A DNA stretch of 64,000 nucleotides from Rhizobiaceae bacterium (GTDB lineage Bacteria; Pseudomonadota; Alphaproteobacteria; Rhizobiales; Rhizobiaceae), in the NCBI GenBank assembly GCA_028281105.1, contig JANQKQ010000053.1, positions 1-64,000 on the forward strand, given 5' to 3'. This document shows positions 35,110 through 46,171 of the stretch, piece by piece. Under the pieces are notes generated by a model. The model was not told the DNA's origin, made no database searches, and saw only the letters and a list, made by a program, of their open reading frames with translations. The first letter of the stretch is position 1, and each line of letters begins with the position of its first letter. Both the position numbers and the translations under genes were made by a program.

Positions 35110-37859
35110 GCGGGCAGTTGCGGTTTGCCGTCAACGGCACACCAGCCCAGGTGTCGGTACCGCCCGTCACCAGGCTTTCCCAGGTATTGCGTGAGGAGTT
35201 GCGCTTGTTCGGCACCAAGGTCGGCTGCGACGCCGGCGACTGCGGCGCCTGCACGGTGCTGGTGGACGGTGAGCCTTGTTGTGCGTGCCTGACCGCGGTG
35301 GGTCAGGTGTCCGGTTGCGAAGTATTGACCATCGAAGGGCTTGGAGCCAACGGTTCGCTCGATCGCCTTCAGCAGAGTTTCATCAAGCACGGCGCGGCCC
35401 AGTGCGGCATCTGCACGCCGGGCATGCTGATGAGCGCACGCGCGCTGCTTGACCATGAGCCGTTGCCGACGCGACAGGCGGTGGCGGACGCGCTGGGCGG
35501 CGTTCTGTGCCGGTGCACCGGCTACCGGAAGATCATCGATGCGGTGATCGATGCCAGCGGCGCCAACGAACATGCAACCGAGGCCGGCGCCGCGGTGGGC
35601 GCGCGCGTTCGCCATCTGGACGGCGGGGCGAAAGTCACCGGAGAACTCGAATATGGCGCGGATGCGCCTCCGGCCGATGCACTGCGGGTGAAGGTGATCC
35701 GCAGCCCGCATCATCACGCCCGCTTCGCCATTGGCGACAAGGAGGCGTTCATCGCCGCTCATGCCGGCATTCATGCCGTGCTCGACGCCGGAGACGTGAC
35801 CGGAGTGAACCGGTACGGCGTCATCGCGCCGTTCGCCGACCAGCCGGTTTTCGCCGAAGGACTGGTTCGGTTCCGTGGCGAGGCCATCGCCGCGATGGTG
35901 GGCGATCGTGAGGTTGTGGAGGGTTTAGACACCGCTTCCTTCCCGGTCGAATGGACGCCGCTTGACCCAGTGATGACGCCGGGCCAGGCGCGCAAGGTCG
36001 ACGCCCCCCGACTGCACGAAGGCCGCGAGGGCAACCTGCTGATTGAGGGATTTGTGGCCCGGGGCGACGCCGCGGGCGCCATGGTGAAGGCGGCCTTCAA
36101 GGTGAAGCGGCGAACCACCACGCCCTTCGTGGAGCATGCCTATATCGAGCCGGACGCAGGCTACGCGACCCGGATCGGCGACAGGCTGGAACTGTTCGGC
36201 TGCACCCAGGCCACGCATATGGATCGCGAGGAGATCGCCGCTATTGTCGGGTTGGATCAATCGCAGGTGCGGGTGGTGCCATCGGCCTGCGGCGGTGCGT
36301 TCGGCTCGAAAATCGATCTGTCCTTCCAGCCCTATATCGCGTTGGCCGCCTGGAAGCTCGGCCGGCCGGTCGCGATCGCCTACACGCGGTACGAGGTGAT
36401 GAACGCAACCACCAAGCGCCATCCCAGCGAGGTCGACATAGAGGTCGGCTGCGACCGCGACGGCCGGATCACCGCGATGCAGTTCGACGGCGTCTTCGAT
36501 ACCGGCGCCTATGCCAGTTGGGGGCCCACGGTGGCAAGCCGGGTGCCGGTCCATGCCAGCGGTCCGTACCTGGTGCCCAACTACCAGGCCCGGGCGACGG
36601 CGATTCACACCAACGGGCCGCCGGCCGGGGCGTTTCGCGGCTTCGGCGTGCCGCAGTCGGCGATCGCCCAGGAGGGCGCGTATGACGAGCTGGCGGACCT
36701 GGCCGGCATCGACCGGTTGGAATTCCGCCGCATCAACGCGCTCCGGGACGGGGATCCCACGGTCACCGGCCAGGTGTTCAGCGCGGGCGTGGGCATCGGC
36801 GCGTGTCTTGACGCGCTGGTCGAACCGTGGGCGGAGGCGCGCCGGCGGGCGCGGGAGTTCAACGCGAGCGCGAACGGCGGGGCGCTGCGGCGCGGCGTAG
36901 GGCTGGGTAGTTGTTGGTATGGCTGCGGCAACACATCGCTGCCCAACCCATCGACGATCCGCATCGGACTGAAGCGCGACGGCGCGATCGTATTGCATCA
37001 GGGCGCCCAGGATATCGGCCAGGGATCGAACACCGTAATCGCCCAGATCGCCGCCGACGCGCTGGGCGTCCCGGTCGACCGGCTGACACTGGTCGCCAGC
37101 GACACGGATCTGACTCCCGATGCCGGAAAGACCTCCGCCTCGCGCCAGACCTTCATCACCGGCAACGCAGCCAGACTGGCCGGCCAGGCGCTGCGCGCGC
37201 AGTTGCTGCGTCGCTCGAACCTGTCCGAGCCGGCGACGATCGAGCTGGCGGACGGCGAAGTCCGGCTTCGCGATGAGGCCAGCCAGACCACGCTCGATCT
37301 GCGCGACCTGGAGGAAAACGAGTTCGGCTATGTGCTGATGGCGCAGGAGACCTACGATGCTCCGACCAAGCCGCTCGACGAAAACGGCCAGGGCGAGCCG
37401 TACGCGCTGTACGGTTACGGCGCCCAGATGGTCGAACTGCTGGTCGACATTGAGCTGGGCACCGTCAGGCTGGAGCACCTGACCACCGCCCATGACGTGG
37501 GCAAGGCGATCAACCCGATGCTGGTGGAAGGCCAGATCGAGGGGGGCGCGGCGCAGGGCATCGGCATGGCGCTGATGGAGGAATTCATCCCCGGCCGCAG
37601 CGACAATCTGCACGACTACCTGATCCCGACCATCGGAGACGTGCCGACCTTCACCAATATCATCGTGGAAGTGGCCGATCCGCTCGGACCCTATGGCGCC
37701 AAGGGGCTGGGCGAGCACGCGCTGATCCCGACCGCACCTGCGATCCTCAGCGCCATCCGCGACGCCATCGGCGTGGCGATCCGCGACCTGCCGGCGACGC
37801 CGGACCGGGTGCGCGCCGCGATCCTTGCCGCCAATGGCGGGAGTAGGGCGGCGCGATGA
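35106..37859 (+). CDS. Fused [2Fe-2S] plus molybdopterin subunit of a xanthine-oxidase-family hydroxylase
   Basis: A 917-residue protein. Residues 1-80 form the plant-type [2Fe-2S] domain (Cys41, 46, 49, 61), and about 85-145 the second cluster domain (Cys100, 103, 135, 137). The rest is the molybdopterin-cytosine-dinucleotide part, with the GAFRGFGVPQ and QDIGQGSNT motifs and, near the end, GAKGLGEHAL, whose Glu is the usual catalytic base. With the FAD subunit upstream it would hydroxylate an N-heterocycle or aldehyde with water. Fusion of the small and large subunits is known in some relatives (such as Mop), but is less usual with a separate FAD subunit. The frame is open further upstream; the TTG at 35106 is chosen from the overlap and domain start. 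Confidence 0.9.
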   Translation: MSGQLRFAVNGTPAQVSVPPVTRLSQVLREELRLFGTKVGCDAGDCGACTVLVDGEPCCACLTAVGQVSGCEVLTIEGLGANGSLDRLQQSFIKHGAAQCGICTPGMLMSARALLDHEPLPTRQAVADALGGVLCRCTGYRKIIDAVIDASGANEHATEAGAAVGARVRHLDGGAKVTGELEYGADAPPADALRVKVIRSPHHHARFAIGDKEAFIAAHAGIHAVLDAGDVTGVNRYGVIAPFADQPVFAEGLVRFRGEAIAAMVGDREVVEGLDTASFPVEWTPLDPVMTPGQARKVDAPRLHEGREGNLLIEGFVARGDAAGAMVKAAFKVKRRTTTPFVEHAYIEPDAGYATRIGDRLELFGCTQATHMDREEIAAIVGLDQSQVRVVPSACGGAFGSKIDLSFQPYIALAAWKLGRPVAIAYTRYEVMNATTKRHPSEVDIEVGCDRDGRITAMQFDGVFDTGAYASWGPTVASRVPVHASGPYLVPNYQARATAIHTNGPPAGAFRGFGVPQSAIAQEGAYDELADLAGIDRLEFRRINALRDGDPTVTGQVFSAGVGIGACLDALVEPWAEARRRAREFNASANGGALRRGVGLGSCWYGCGNTSLPNPSTIRIGLKRDGAIVLHQGAQDIGQGSNTVIAQIAADALGVPVDRLTLVASDTDLTPDAGKTSASRQTFITGNAARLAGQALRAQLLRRSNLSEPATIELADGEVRLRDEASQTTLDLRDLEENEFGYVLMAQETYDAPTKPLDENGQGEPYALYGYGAQMVELLVDIELGTVRLEHLTTAHDVGKAINPMLVEGQIEGGAAQGIGMALMEEFIPGRSDNLHDYLIPTIGDVPTFTNIIVEVADPLGPYGAKGLGEHALIPTAPAILSAIRDAIGVAIRDLPATPDRVRAAILAANGGSRAAR

Positions 37860-39358
37860 CGACGCGGGCGATCAAATCGGGCAAGATCCGCTGCGATGCC
37901 TGTCCGGTGATGTGTTACATCGCCGAGGGTCGGGCTGGGGCCTGCGACCGCTACGCCAACGAGGCGGGGCAGTTGGTGCGGCTCGACCCGCTCACCATCC
38001 TGCAGCGCCATAGTGAAAGCGGCGGCGAACTGGTGCCGTTTCTCGACGGCGCGGACGATTGGGATGGCGGCATCGTCGCCGACGGCGATACGTTCATCAC
38101 CGCCGTGGGCGCGGGCACCACCTACCCCGACTACAAGCCGGCTCCGTTCATCGTCGCCAGTCAAGTGGACGATGCGGACATGATCACCGTGGTGAGCGAG
38201 GGCATCTTCAGCTATTGCGGCGTGAAGGTGAAGATCGATACCGACCGGCATCTGGGGCCGGAGCGGGCTCCGGTGCGCGTCGATGGCGAGCCGGTGGGTC
38301 ATGTCACGACGGGCGAATATGGCTCGCAGATGCTGTCGCTGGGCGGCGTCAACCATCTGACCGGTGGCGGCAAGAAAGAGGGCAGGGTCACTTGCGCGAC
38401 CCTGCTCGCCCTGTGCAACGGCGGGGCGGTGGAGATGGCCATCGATGACGGCTCCCATCTCATCGTCCAGGCCGGGCGGCCTCCCATGGTCAACGGCGAA
38501 GTCGAGGAACGCATGCGGGCGGGTTGCGGCTCGGCGGTGGTCGGCATGTTCGCCTCGCAATGGAAGGGGCTGGTCGATGAGGTCGTGGTGGTCGACGACC
38601 ACATCACCGGAGTGATGTCGGAGCACCAGGCCGGCAAGGTGATCGGCTGGCCGGCGAGCGGCATTCGTATCAAAGGCCGCCGCTCGACGCCCGGGCGCTA
38701 TTTCAACGTGGCCGAGCCGGGCACTGGCTGGGGCGGCACCGATCTTGCCGATCCGCTGACCATTGTGGGCGATTTCAAGACCGGTGTCGCCGAGCCCGGA
38801 CGGTCGCTGCTGATGGTGTCGACCACCGGCGAGCATTCCGCCTACTACGAGCTCGATGACGCACTGCGCCCGGTGGAAAAGCGAATGCCGGATGCGCTCG
38901 TCAAAACGATCGAGCGCATTGCGGAGAACTGCGAGCCGGCCTTGTGCTCGGTGGTGTTCATGGGCGGTGCCGGCGGTTCGCTGCGCGCCGGGGTGACGGA
39001 GAATCCGGTGCGGCTGACGCGCTCGGTGCGCGATGCGTTGACCAAGGTTACCTGCGGTGGCGCACCGGCCTATGTATGGCCCGGCGGTGGCATCACCATC
39101 ATGGCCGATGTGGCGCGCATGCCGGAGAATGCCTTCGGCTATGTGCCGACGCCGGCGCTGGTGGCGCCGATCGAATTCACCATGCGCCGCGACGACTATC
39201 AGGCGCTCGGCGGTCATATGGATCATGTGACCACGCTTGCCGACGCGGCGCGTGGCGTCACCGGCCGGCAGAACGATCACGTGCTGGCCGGCCGGCGCCG
39301 GGTGGCCGCCGATCCGCAGAACCCCTGGCCGACCAACCGGGAGCGCGCGCGGTCATGA
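37856..39358 (+). CDS. 6-Hydroxynicotinate reductase-like Fe-S protein
   Basis: A 500-residue protein. The N-terminus carries a Cys motif, C13-x2-C16-x3-C20-x9-C30 (RCDACPVMCYIAEG...GACDRY), suited to a [4Fe-4S] cluster. The remainder has glycine-rich parts (GGVNHLTGGGKKEG, MGGAGGSLRAGVTENP). I recognise it as the family annotated 6-hydroxynicotinate reductase, which in Eubacterium barkeri and Azorhizobium uses reduced ferredoxin to convert 6-hydroxynicotinate to 1,4,5,6-tetrahydro-6-oxonicotinate. ATG overlaps the upstream stop. The hydroxylase upstream would make the substrate, and the ferredoxin reductase downstream could supply electrons. The name is from memory of the family. Confidence 0.75.
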   Translation: MTTRAIKSGKIRCDACPVMCYIAEGRAGACDRYANEAGQLVRLDPLTILQRHSESGGELVPFLDGADDWDGGIVADGDTFITAVGAGTTYPDYKPAPFIVASQVDDADMITVVSEGIFSYCGVKVKIDTDRHLGPERAPVRVDGEPVGHVTTGEYGSQMLSLGGVNHLTGGGKKEGRVTCATLLALCNGGAVEMAIDDGSHLIVQAGRPPMVNGEVEERMRAGCGSAVVGMFASQWKGLVDEVVVVDDHITGVMSEHQAGKVIGWPASGIRIKGRRSTPGRYFNVAEPGTGWGGTDLADPLTIVGDFKTGVAEPGRSLLMVSTTGEHSAYYELDDALRPVEKRMPDALVKTIERIAENCEPALCSVVFMGGAGGSLRAGVTENPVRLTRSVRDALTKVTCGGAPAYVWPGGGITIMADVARMPENAFGYVPTPALVAPIEFTMRRDDYQALGGHMDHVTTLADAARGVTGRQNDHVLAGRRRVAADPQNPWPTNRERARS

Positions 39359-40260
39359 GCGTCGGGTGGAAAGAAACGCCCCGATCGGTGCTGTTGAAGG
39401 ATGGCCGGCTCGGCCTGCGGCACGGTCCGATCGATCTGATCGTGGCGGCGCAGGGTGATCCGCGCGCCGTGACGGGGGGCTACGAGCGGGTAAGGGCACA
39501 GTTCGAGACGATATTGGGTGATCTGGTTGGTGAACTCTATTTATTGCGAGCACCGGTCGGCGGCGGACAGCCAATGCCGAGCGGTGCGATTGCCGGAAGA
39601 ATGGCGAGGATCGCGCGGCGGTTTCCCGCCGATTTCGTCACGCCCATGGCGGCCGTCGCCGGCTGCGTCGCCGATCACATGTTGGGTGTGCTGATTGGTG
39701 ATGGCGGCCTCGAGAGGGCTTATGTGAACAATGGCGGCGATATCGCCCTGCATCTGGCGCCGGGGGCATCGTACAAGGCGGCGATCTGCACGGACCCGAC
39801 CGCAGGCGGTCATGGCGGCACGATCGAGGTGGATTGGGGCGACCCGGTGCGCGGCATCGCCACCAGCGGCTGGCGCGGGCGCAGTCACTCGCTGGGAGTC
39901 GCCGATGCGGTGAGCGTGCTGGCGCGCGATGCGGGCACCGCCGACGTGGCCGCGACGCTGATCGCCAACGCGGTCGATGTGAACTCATCCGCTGTCGTTC
40001 GCCAGCCTGCCAATCGACTGCAGCCGGACAGCGACCTGGGCGATCGGCCCGTGACGGTACAGGTCGGCCACCTGAGCGCGGCGGAGATCGATGAGGCACT
40101 CGACAATGGCGAGCGTCGTGTTACCGGTTTCGTGCAGGCCGGCTTGATCGAAGCGGCCTTTCTCACCTTGCAGGGAAGGACGCGCGTGGTTGGCGAGCGG
40201 CCGGCGTTGTTGTCGCCGCACGCAGCGATACCAAGACACGGGGTCGATCGGCATGCCTGA
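39355..40260 (+). CDS. UPF0280 family protein (ApbE-like fold)
   Basis: A 301-residue protein with the UPF0280 signature: MPSGAIAGRMARIARRFPADFVTPMAAVAGCVAD, then NNGGDIAL and the SHSLGVADAVSVLARDA segment. As I recall, the family belongs to the ApbE-like (flavin transferase) fold group, but its activity is unknown. It starts at an ATG overlapping the upstream stop (ATGA) and overlaps the next gene by eight bases. Its place next to a probable flavo-Fe-S reductase suggests a role in flavin attachment or maturation of that enzyme, but this is an inference; I found no ApbE target motif in the reductase. Confidence 0.8.
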   Translation: MSVGWKETPRSVLLKDGRLGLRHGPIDLIVAAQGDPRAVTGGYERVRAQFETILGDLVGELYLLRAPVGGGQPMPSGAIAGRMARIARRFPADFVTPMAAVAGCVADHMLGVLIGDGGLERAYVNNGGDIALHLAPGASYKAAICTDPTAGGHGGTIEVDWGDPVRGIATSGWRGRSHSLGVADAVSVLARDAGTADVAATLIANAVDVNSSAVVRQPANRLQPDSDLGDRPVTVQVGHLSAAEIDEALDNGERRVTGFVQAGLIEAAFLTLQGRTRVVGERPALLSPHAAIPRHGVDRHA

Positions 40261-40833
40261 TGTCGTCGTCAGGAAAACCATCGTTGCGGTGGAGGAAATT
40301 TTCCACGAGGGTGGTCCCGTCGCGGCCGTGCCGCTGCGTCGCGGCTCGATAGCGGCCATCATCGAAAACCCTTTTGCCGGCCGTTATGTGGCGGACATCC
40401 AACCGTTCATGGATGATCTCAAACCGCTCGGGTTGGAGATGGCGCGCAGGCTCATCGAAGCGCTGGGAGGCGAGGCGGGGGCGATCGAGGCCTATGGCAA
40501 GGGCGCGATTGTCGGCGAGGCCGGCGAGATCGAGCACGCCGCCCTGTGGCATGCACCGGGCGGCTATTCCATGCGCGAACTCCTGCCGCGTTCGAAGGCA
40601 ATTGTGCCATCGACGAAAAAGGTCGGCGGACCGGGCAGCCGGCTCGACGTGCCGATCACTCACGCCAACGCCTCCTATGTGCGCTCGCATTTCGACGCCA
40701 TGGAAGTGGGGGTCAACGACGGGCCGCGCGCGAATGAAATGCTGGTGGCGCTGGTGATGAGCACCGGACCGCGCATCCACAATCGCGCCGGCGGGCTGGC
40801 GGCGGGCGATATAAAAGGGGAGGACGGCTTGAG

Positions 40834-40837
<4 letters not shown>
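40253..40837 (+). CDS. AA_synth (DUF1185) family protein, copy 1
   Basis: A 194-residue protein of the amino-acid-synthesis (PF06684-like) family, whose function is not established. It shares with the next gene nearly every marked position: IIENPFAG, the YGKGAIVGEAGEIEHAA segment, PSTKKVGGPGSRLDVPITH, the YVRSHFDAMEV stretch, NDGPRANE and the C-terminal GEDGLR. The many conserved charged residues (Lys, His, Asp, Glu, Arg) suggest an enzyme rather than a structural protein. ATG at 40253 overlaps the UPF0280 gene, and its stop overlaps the next start. Confidence 0.85.
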
Positions 40838-42905
<2,068 letters not shown>

Positions 42906-42927
42906 GTTTTTTCGGCTGTATGAGCGG

Positions 42928-43659
42928 TCAGGCGGCGCGGCCGATCCACAGGTCGAGGAACTCGCCCAGCCATTTCTTCACCGCGCCGTCATATCGCATC
43001 CGGCCGTCGAAATGCTGCTTGCGGTCCTGCGCGCCGTTAAGCGCCATGCGGTGGGCGCCCTTGACCGTCCATCGGTTCATCATCCAGGTGGTCAGCTCCG
43101 CGTGGAACTGTATTCCATAGGCGTTCTCGCCCACCTTGATGGCCTGGTTCGGATATTCGTCACCGGTGGCCAGCAACGTCGCGCCGGCGGGAAGCGAAAA
43201 CCCTTCGCGATGCCACTGATAGACCATCGTCGGCCAGTCCATCATCTGGCTGCCTTCCTCGGTCGGCCGGAGGGGATAATAGCCCACTTCCGCGAACTCG
43301 GCTTTGTTGGGCTCCACCGTGCCGCCCAGATGGCGCACCAGGATCTGCGCGCCCAGGCAGATGCCGAGAAACGGCTTGTTCTCGGTCAGCGGAACCGACA
43401 GCCAGTCGGTCTCGATGCGCACATAATCGTCGGTGTCGTTGGCGCTCATCGGCCCGCCGAACATCACCACGCCGGCGTGGTCGGCCAGCGTCGGCGGCAG
43501 CGGGTGGCCCAGCGGCGGGCGGCGGATGTCGAGCGCGAAGCCGCGCTCGGTCAGCATGTGGCCCACCCGGCCAGGAGTGGAAGTCTCCTGATGCAGGATG
43601 ATCAGCATTTTGGATCGATCCGATCCGTTGGCGCCGTTCGCGCGCTGGCCGCTAGCCAT
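42928..43659 (-). CDS. Class I glutamine amidotransferase-like protein
   Basis: A 243-residue protein of the GMP-synthase-type glutamine amidotransferase group. The nucleophile elbow is FLGICLGAQILVRHLGG (Cys in GICLG), and His-Glu appear as IQFHAELT near the end. Such stand-alone proteins release ammonia from glutamine or hydrolyse gamma-glutamyl amides; the partner is unknown. Start is uncertain: ATG 43659 overlaps the TerB gene stop by eight bases; 43686 and 43608 (just before LIILHQ) are alternatives. Leftward, after the TerB-like gene, in one unit. It converges with the MarR gene 22 bases away. Confidence 0.88.
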   Translation of the reverse strand: MASGQRANGANGSDRSKMLIILHQETSTPGRVGHMLTERGFALDIRRPPLGHPLPPTLADHAGVVMFGGPMSANDTDDYVRIETDWLSVPLTENKPFLGICLGAQILVRHLGGTVEPNKAEFAEVGYYPLRPTEEGSQMMDWPTMVYQWHREGFSLPAGATLLATGDEYPNQAIKVGENAYGIQFHAELTTWMMNRWTVKGAHRMALNGAQDRKQHFDGRMRYDGAVKKWLGEFLDLWIGRAA

Positions 43660-44146
43660 CTTCCGCCCCCGTTTGCGTTTCGCCATCGTCCTGGAGGCGT
43701 TGGCGCACCCGCTGTTTCATCTCCATGCGCAGCCTGCCGCTCACCGACAGCAGTTCGGCCACCCGCCAGACCACGTTGTCCTCCAGTTCGTGCACAACGC
43801 CGTCGGCGTACACCATCTCCCACAGGCCTTCGACCAGGGAGGCGCGTTCGTCATCGTCAAGCTGGCGTTTGAGAACGGAAGTGAATCTGTAAAGATCGAT
43901 GGCCTCGGCATCGGCGTCGCGGGCTTCGTCGATCAACTGCGCGGTTTCCTGCTCGTCGAGATCGTAGCGCGACGCCAGGACCGCTCGCAGCCGTTCGCTC
44001 TCCACATCCTCGACCACGCCGTCGGCGGCGATCACGTGGAACATCAGCGCGGCCTCGGCCAACCGGCGGTCATCGGCGTCGAAATGGTGCCTGGGCGGTT
44101 CCGCCGAGTTCACACCGGCGATGAAATTGCGTAATTTTTCAAGCAT
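43652..44146 (-). CDS. TerB-family (tellurite-resistance-like) protein
   Basis: A 164-residue helical, acidic protein with the TerB fold: AALMFHVIAADGVVEDVESERLRAVL and the matching later DDERASLVEGLWEMVYADGVVHELEDNVVWRVAELL, each with the ADGVV...E metal-binding pattern. Many bacteria have such proteins outside any tellurite operon; the role is unknown (metal sensing or envelope stress are proposed for relatives). It starts at ATG 44146 and is translated together with the amidotransferase gene. Confidence 0.88.
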   Translation of the reverse strand: MLEKLRNFIAGVNSAEPPRHHFDADDRRLAEAALMFHVIAADGVVEDVESERLRAVLASRYDLDEQETAQLIDEARDADAEAIDLYRFTSVLKRQLDDDERASLVEGLWEMVYADGVVHELEDNVVWRVAELLSVSGRLRMEMKQRVRQRLQDDGETQTGAEDG

Positions 44147-44480
44147 TTATCGGCGAGAGAGAACTAAGAACCATGTTGGCGGGACCGGCTAAACCTAGCG
44201 GTTTGTCCTGCAGTTTCAAGGGCTGGGGCCAGTTCGACCAGATTGATTATTCAAATCGAGCCGGCTGCGTTAACCGCTCGCTAACGCACACTGCAATTGT
44301 TGCAATTTTCCTGTTTGTATAAGGAAATTGTTCGCCGTAGCCGGTTAGTCTTCTTCGCGCGCAACTGATTGCGCGGCCGCAGCTCACGCCCGAGGACGGG
44401 GCCTGCGGCTACGAGGAATCCCGGGCGCCGAGTTGGGAAAACGGCCACACGAAGCGCCAGTACCCCCGTGGGAGAAGCCG
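44147..44480. promoter_or_regulatory. Intergenic region with a CtrA-like box before the receiver gene
   Basis: No gene is seen in these 334 bases between divergent genes. TTAA-N7-CTAAC (44270-44285) is one base from the CtrA consensus TTAA-N7-TTAAC; it also lies in an inverted repeat, GCGTTA-N9-TAACGC (44267-44287). The ctrA gene itself is 700 bases to the right, so control of the receiver gene by CtrA is plausible but not shown. Confidence 0.45.
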
Positions 44481-44867
44481 ATGAAAGTATTCATGATCGT
44501 GGATGATTCCCCGGTTATCCGCAAAGTCGCCCGCCGCATCATCGAGGGCATGGGCTACGCGGTGGCGGAAGCCGAGGATGGCATCGACGGACTGGAAAAG
44601 TGCGATCACACCATGCCGGACGCGGTGATGGTCGACTGGGACATGCCACGCATGGGCGGGGTGGAGTTCATAGAACAGCTCAAGTCACGCCCCGGCGGGG
44701 CGGACACCAAAGTGCTGTTCTGCACCAGCGAGGTGAACATGCCGGAGATGATGAAGGCCAAGCGGGCCGGCGCCGACGGCTATGTGATCAAGCCGTTCAC
44801 CCGGGCCATCCTGCAGCAGAGCTTTACAGAAAACGGCATCGAGCAGCCGGCCCAATCGGCCGCGTAG
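44481..44867 (+). CDS. Single-domain response regulator (CheY-like receiver)
   Basis: A 128-residue receiver without output domain. Acidic pocket Asp8-Asp9, phospho-acceptor Asp52 (VMVDWDMP), Thr in LFCTSE and Lys in YVIKPFT are all in place. ATG 44481 follows GGGAGAAG. Located between a TerB/amidotransferase unit and ctrA; in Hyphomicrobiales similar lone receivers occur close to cell-cycle or chemotaxis genes. It may pass phosphate to or from a histidine kinase or phosphotransferase; the partner cannot be read here. Confidence 0.9.
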   Translation: MKVFMIVDDSPVIRKVARRIIEGMGYAVAEAEDGIDGLEKCDHTMPDAVMVDWDMPRMGGVEFIEQLKSRPGGADTKVLFCTSEVNMPEMMKAKRAGADGYVIKPFTRAILQQSFTENGIEQPAQSAA

Positions 44868-44937
44868 ATCGAGGCGGGCGTTGGGCCGCTGGGGCGCCAG
44901 AACCGCCCGGGTAATGCTCACTATCAGTTGTTTTCAC

Positions 44938-44981
44938 GCACTTTCGCGAGCGCAAAAGTCTGCAACTTTTGCTGAAAGTGC
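44938..44981. terminator. Large imperfect hairpin between the receiver gene and ctrA
   Basis: Outer arms GCACTTTC (44938-44945) and GAAAGTGC (44974-44981) and inner arms GCAAAAGT (44952-44959) and ACTTTTGC (44965-44972) form a two-part stem with a small bulge. It lies one base beyond the leftward ctrA stop and may end transcripts from both sides. Its T-runs are weak, so it may also be a dispersed intergenic repeat of this group of bacteria. Confidence 0.6.
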
Positions 44982-44982
44982 T

Positions 44983-45684
44983 CTAGGCGCTGGCCTTGAG
45001 TTCGGCGCCTTCCGGTTCGCGCAGAACATAGCCGCGACCCCAGACCGTCTCGATATAGTTCATGCCGTCGGCGGCTGCGGCCAGTTTCTTGCGCAGCTTG
45101 CAGATGAACACATCGATGATCTTCAGTTCGGGCTCGTCCATGCCGCCATACAGGTGGTTGAGGAACATCTCCTTGGTGAGCGTCGTGCCCTTGCGCAGCG
45201 AGAGCAGTTCCAGCATCTGATATTCCTTGCCGGTCAGATGCACCCTCTGGCCGGAGACTTCCACCGTCTTGGCGTCGAGATTGACCACCAGGTCGCCGGT
45301 GGTGATGACCGATTGGGCGTGTCCTTTGGAACGACGAACCACCGCGTGAATGCGCGCGACCAGCTCGTCCTTGTGGAACGGCTTGGTCATATAGTCGTCG
45401 GCGCCGAAGCCCAGACCGCGCACCTTGTCCTCGATTCCGGCCAGGCCGGACAGGATCAGGATAGGCGTCTTGACCTTCGACAGGCGCAGGGTGCGAAGCA
45501 CCTCATAGCCGGACATGTCGGGCAGGTTCAGGTCGAGCAGTATGATGTCATAGTCATACAGCTTGCCCAGATCGACGCCTTCCTCACCCAGGTCCGTGGT
45601 GTAGACATTGAAGCTCTCGGACTTCAACATCAACTCGATGCTCTGGGCGGTCGCGCTGTCGTCTTCAACCAGCAGTACTCGCAT
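44983..45684 (-). CDS. ctrA: Cell-cycle response regulator CtrA
   Basis: A 233-residue OmpR-type response regulator, the master cell-cycle regulator of alphaproteobacteria. The receiver begins [19 protein letters not shown] and has the phospho-acceptor at Asp51 ([10 protein letters not shown]), as in Caulobacter. The C-terminal winged helix includes [20 protein letters not shown] and the near-invariant [11 protein letters not shown] and [12 protein letters not shown] 45684 is six codons inside the longest frame and fits the family. It ends KASA, resembling the small-residue C-terminus that matters for ClpXP proteolysis. Upstream are several CtrA-like boxes and a GANTC. Confidence 0.98.
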   Translation of the reverse strand: MRVLLVEDDSATAQSIELMLKSESFNVYTTDLGEEGVDLGKLYDYDIILLDLNLPDMSGYEVLRTLRLSKVKTPILILSGLAGIEDKVRGLGFGADDYMTKPFHKDELVARIHAVVRRSKGHAQSVITTGDLVVNLDAKTVEVSGQRVHLTGKEYQMLELLSLRKGTTLTKEMFLNHLYGGMDEPELKIIDVFICKLRKKLAAAADGMNYIETVWGRGYVLREPEGAELKASA

Positions 45685-46171
45685 TCCCGATCCCCTTTCC
45701 AACCGCGTCTAGCGGCATTGCGCACATTTGCCTCGTTTGCCCAATGCCGCACACAGGTGACTTAGAATTGACTACGATGCTGCCGCACATTGGTTAACAA
45801 ATTGTAATTCGACTTTGCAAGACGGGATTTGCGAAACTGGTCACCACGCCTTACCATTTGAAAAATATCGCTAAATCGGATTATCCACCGTTAATGTTTC
45901 GGATGAGGATAACCGGCTAGCAATTTTTTCCGAATCACCGGCGGATTTTTCCGCCATCCGACCGGTCCGGTTTACCGGTCTTTAATCGACCGGGGCTATG
46001 ATTAAGAAGCCGAGTAAACGAAACCTTACCAAAATTGCGAATTTGTCCGTTTACCCGCCGGCGCCGGCAGACCGATGGGGAAGATCGACGAAAGGGCGCA
46101 TGGCAGCGATTGGCAGGCGAACAGATTTCAGGCGGTAATGCCGACCAGACGCATTGCGAGGAGTATTGAGT
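45685..46171. promoter_or_regulatory. ctrA promoter region with CtrA-like boxes and a GANTC site
   Basis: No gene is seen in this region between leftward ctrA and rightward fliJ. Half-matching CtrA sites TTAA-N7-TAAT are at 45794-45808 (rightward) and 45880-45894 (leftward), and a weaker TTAC-N7-TAAT at 45972-45986. One CcrM-type GANTC (GAATC, 45932-45936) lies about 250 bases upstream of ctrA. This resembles the known Caulobacter ctrA control by itself and by DNA methylation; the details are inferred. Confidence 0.5.

Noticed and set aside
35925-37718. Long open frame on the minus strand (597 codons)
   Set aside because: It lies opposite the molybdenum hydroxylase gene, has no family motifs and reflects high-GC third-position bias.
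37691-39280. Long minus-strand open frame (529 codons)
   Set aside because: Shadow of the 6-hydroxynicotinate-reductase-like gene; His/Arg-rich composition and no start context.
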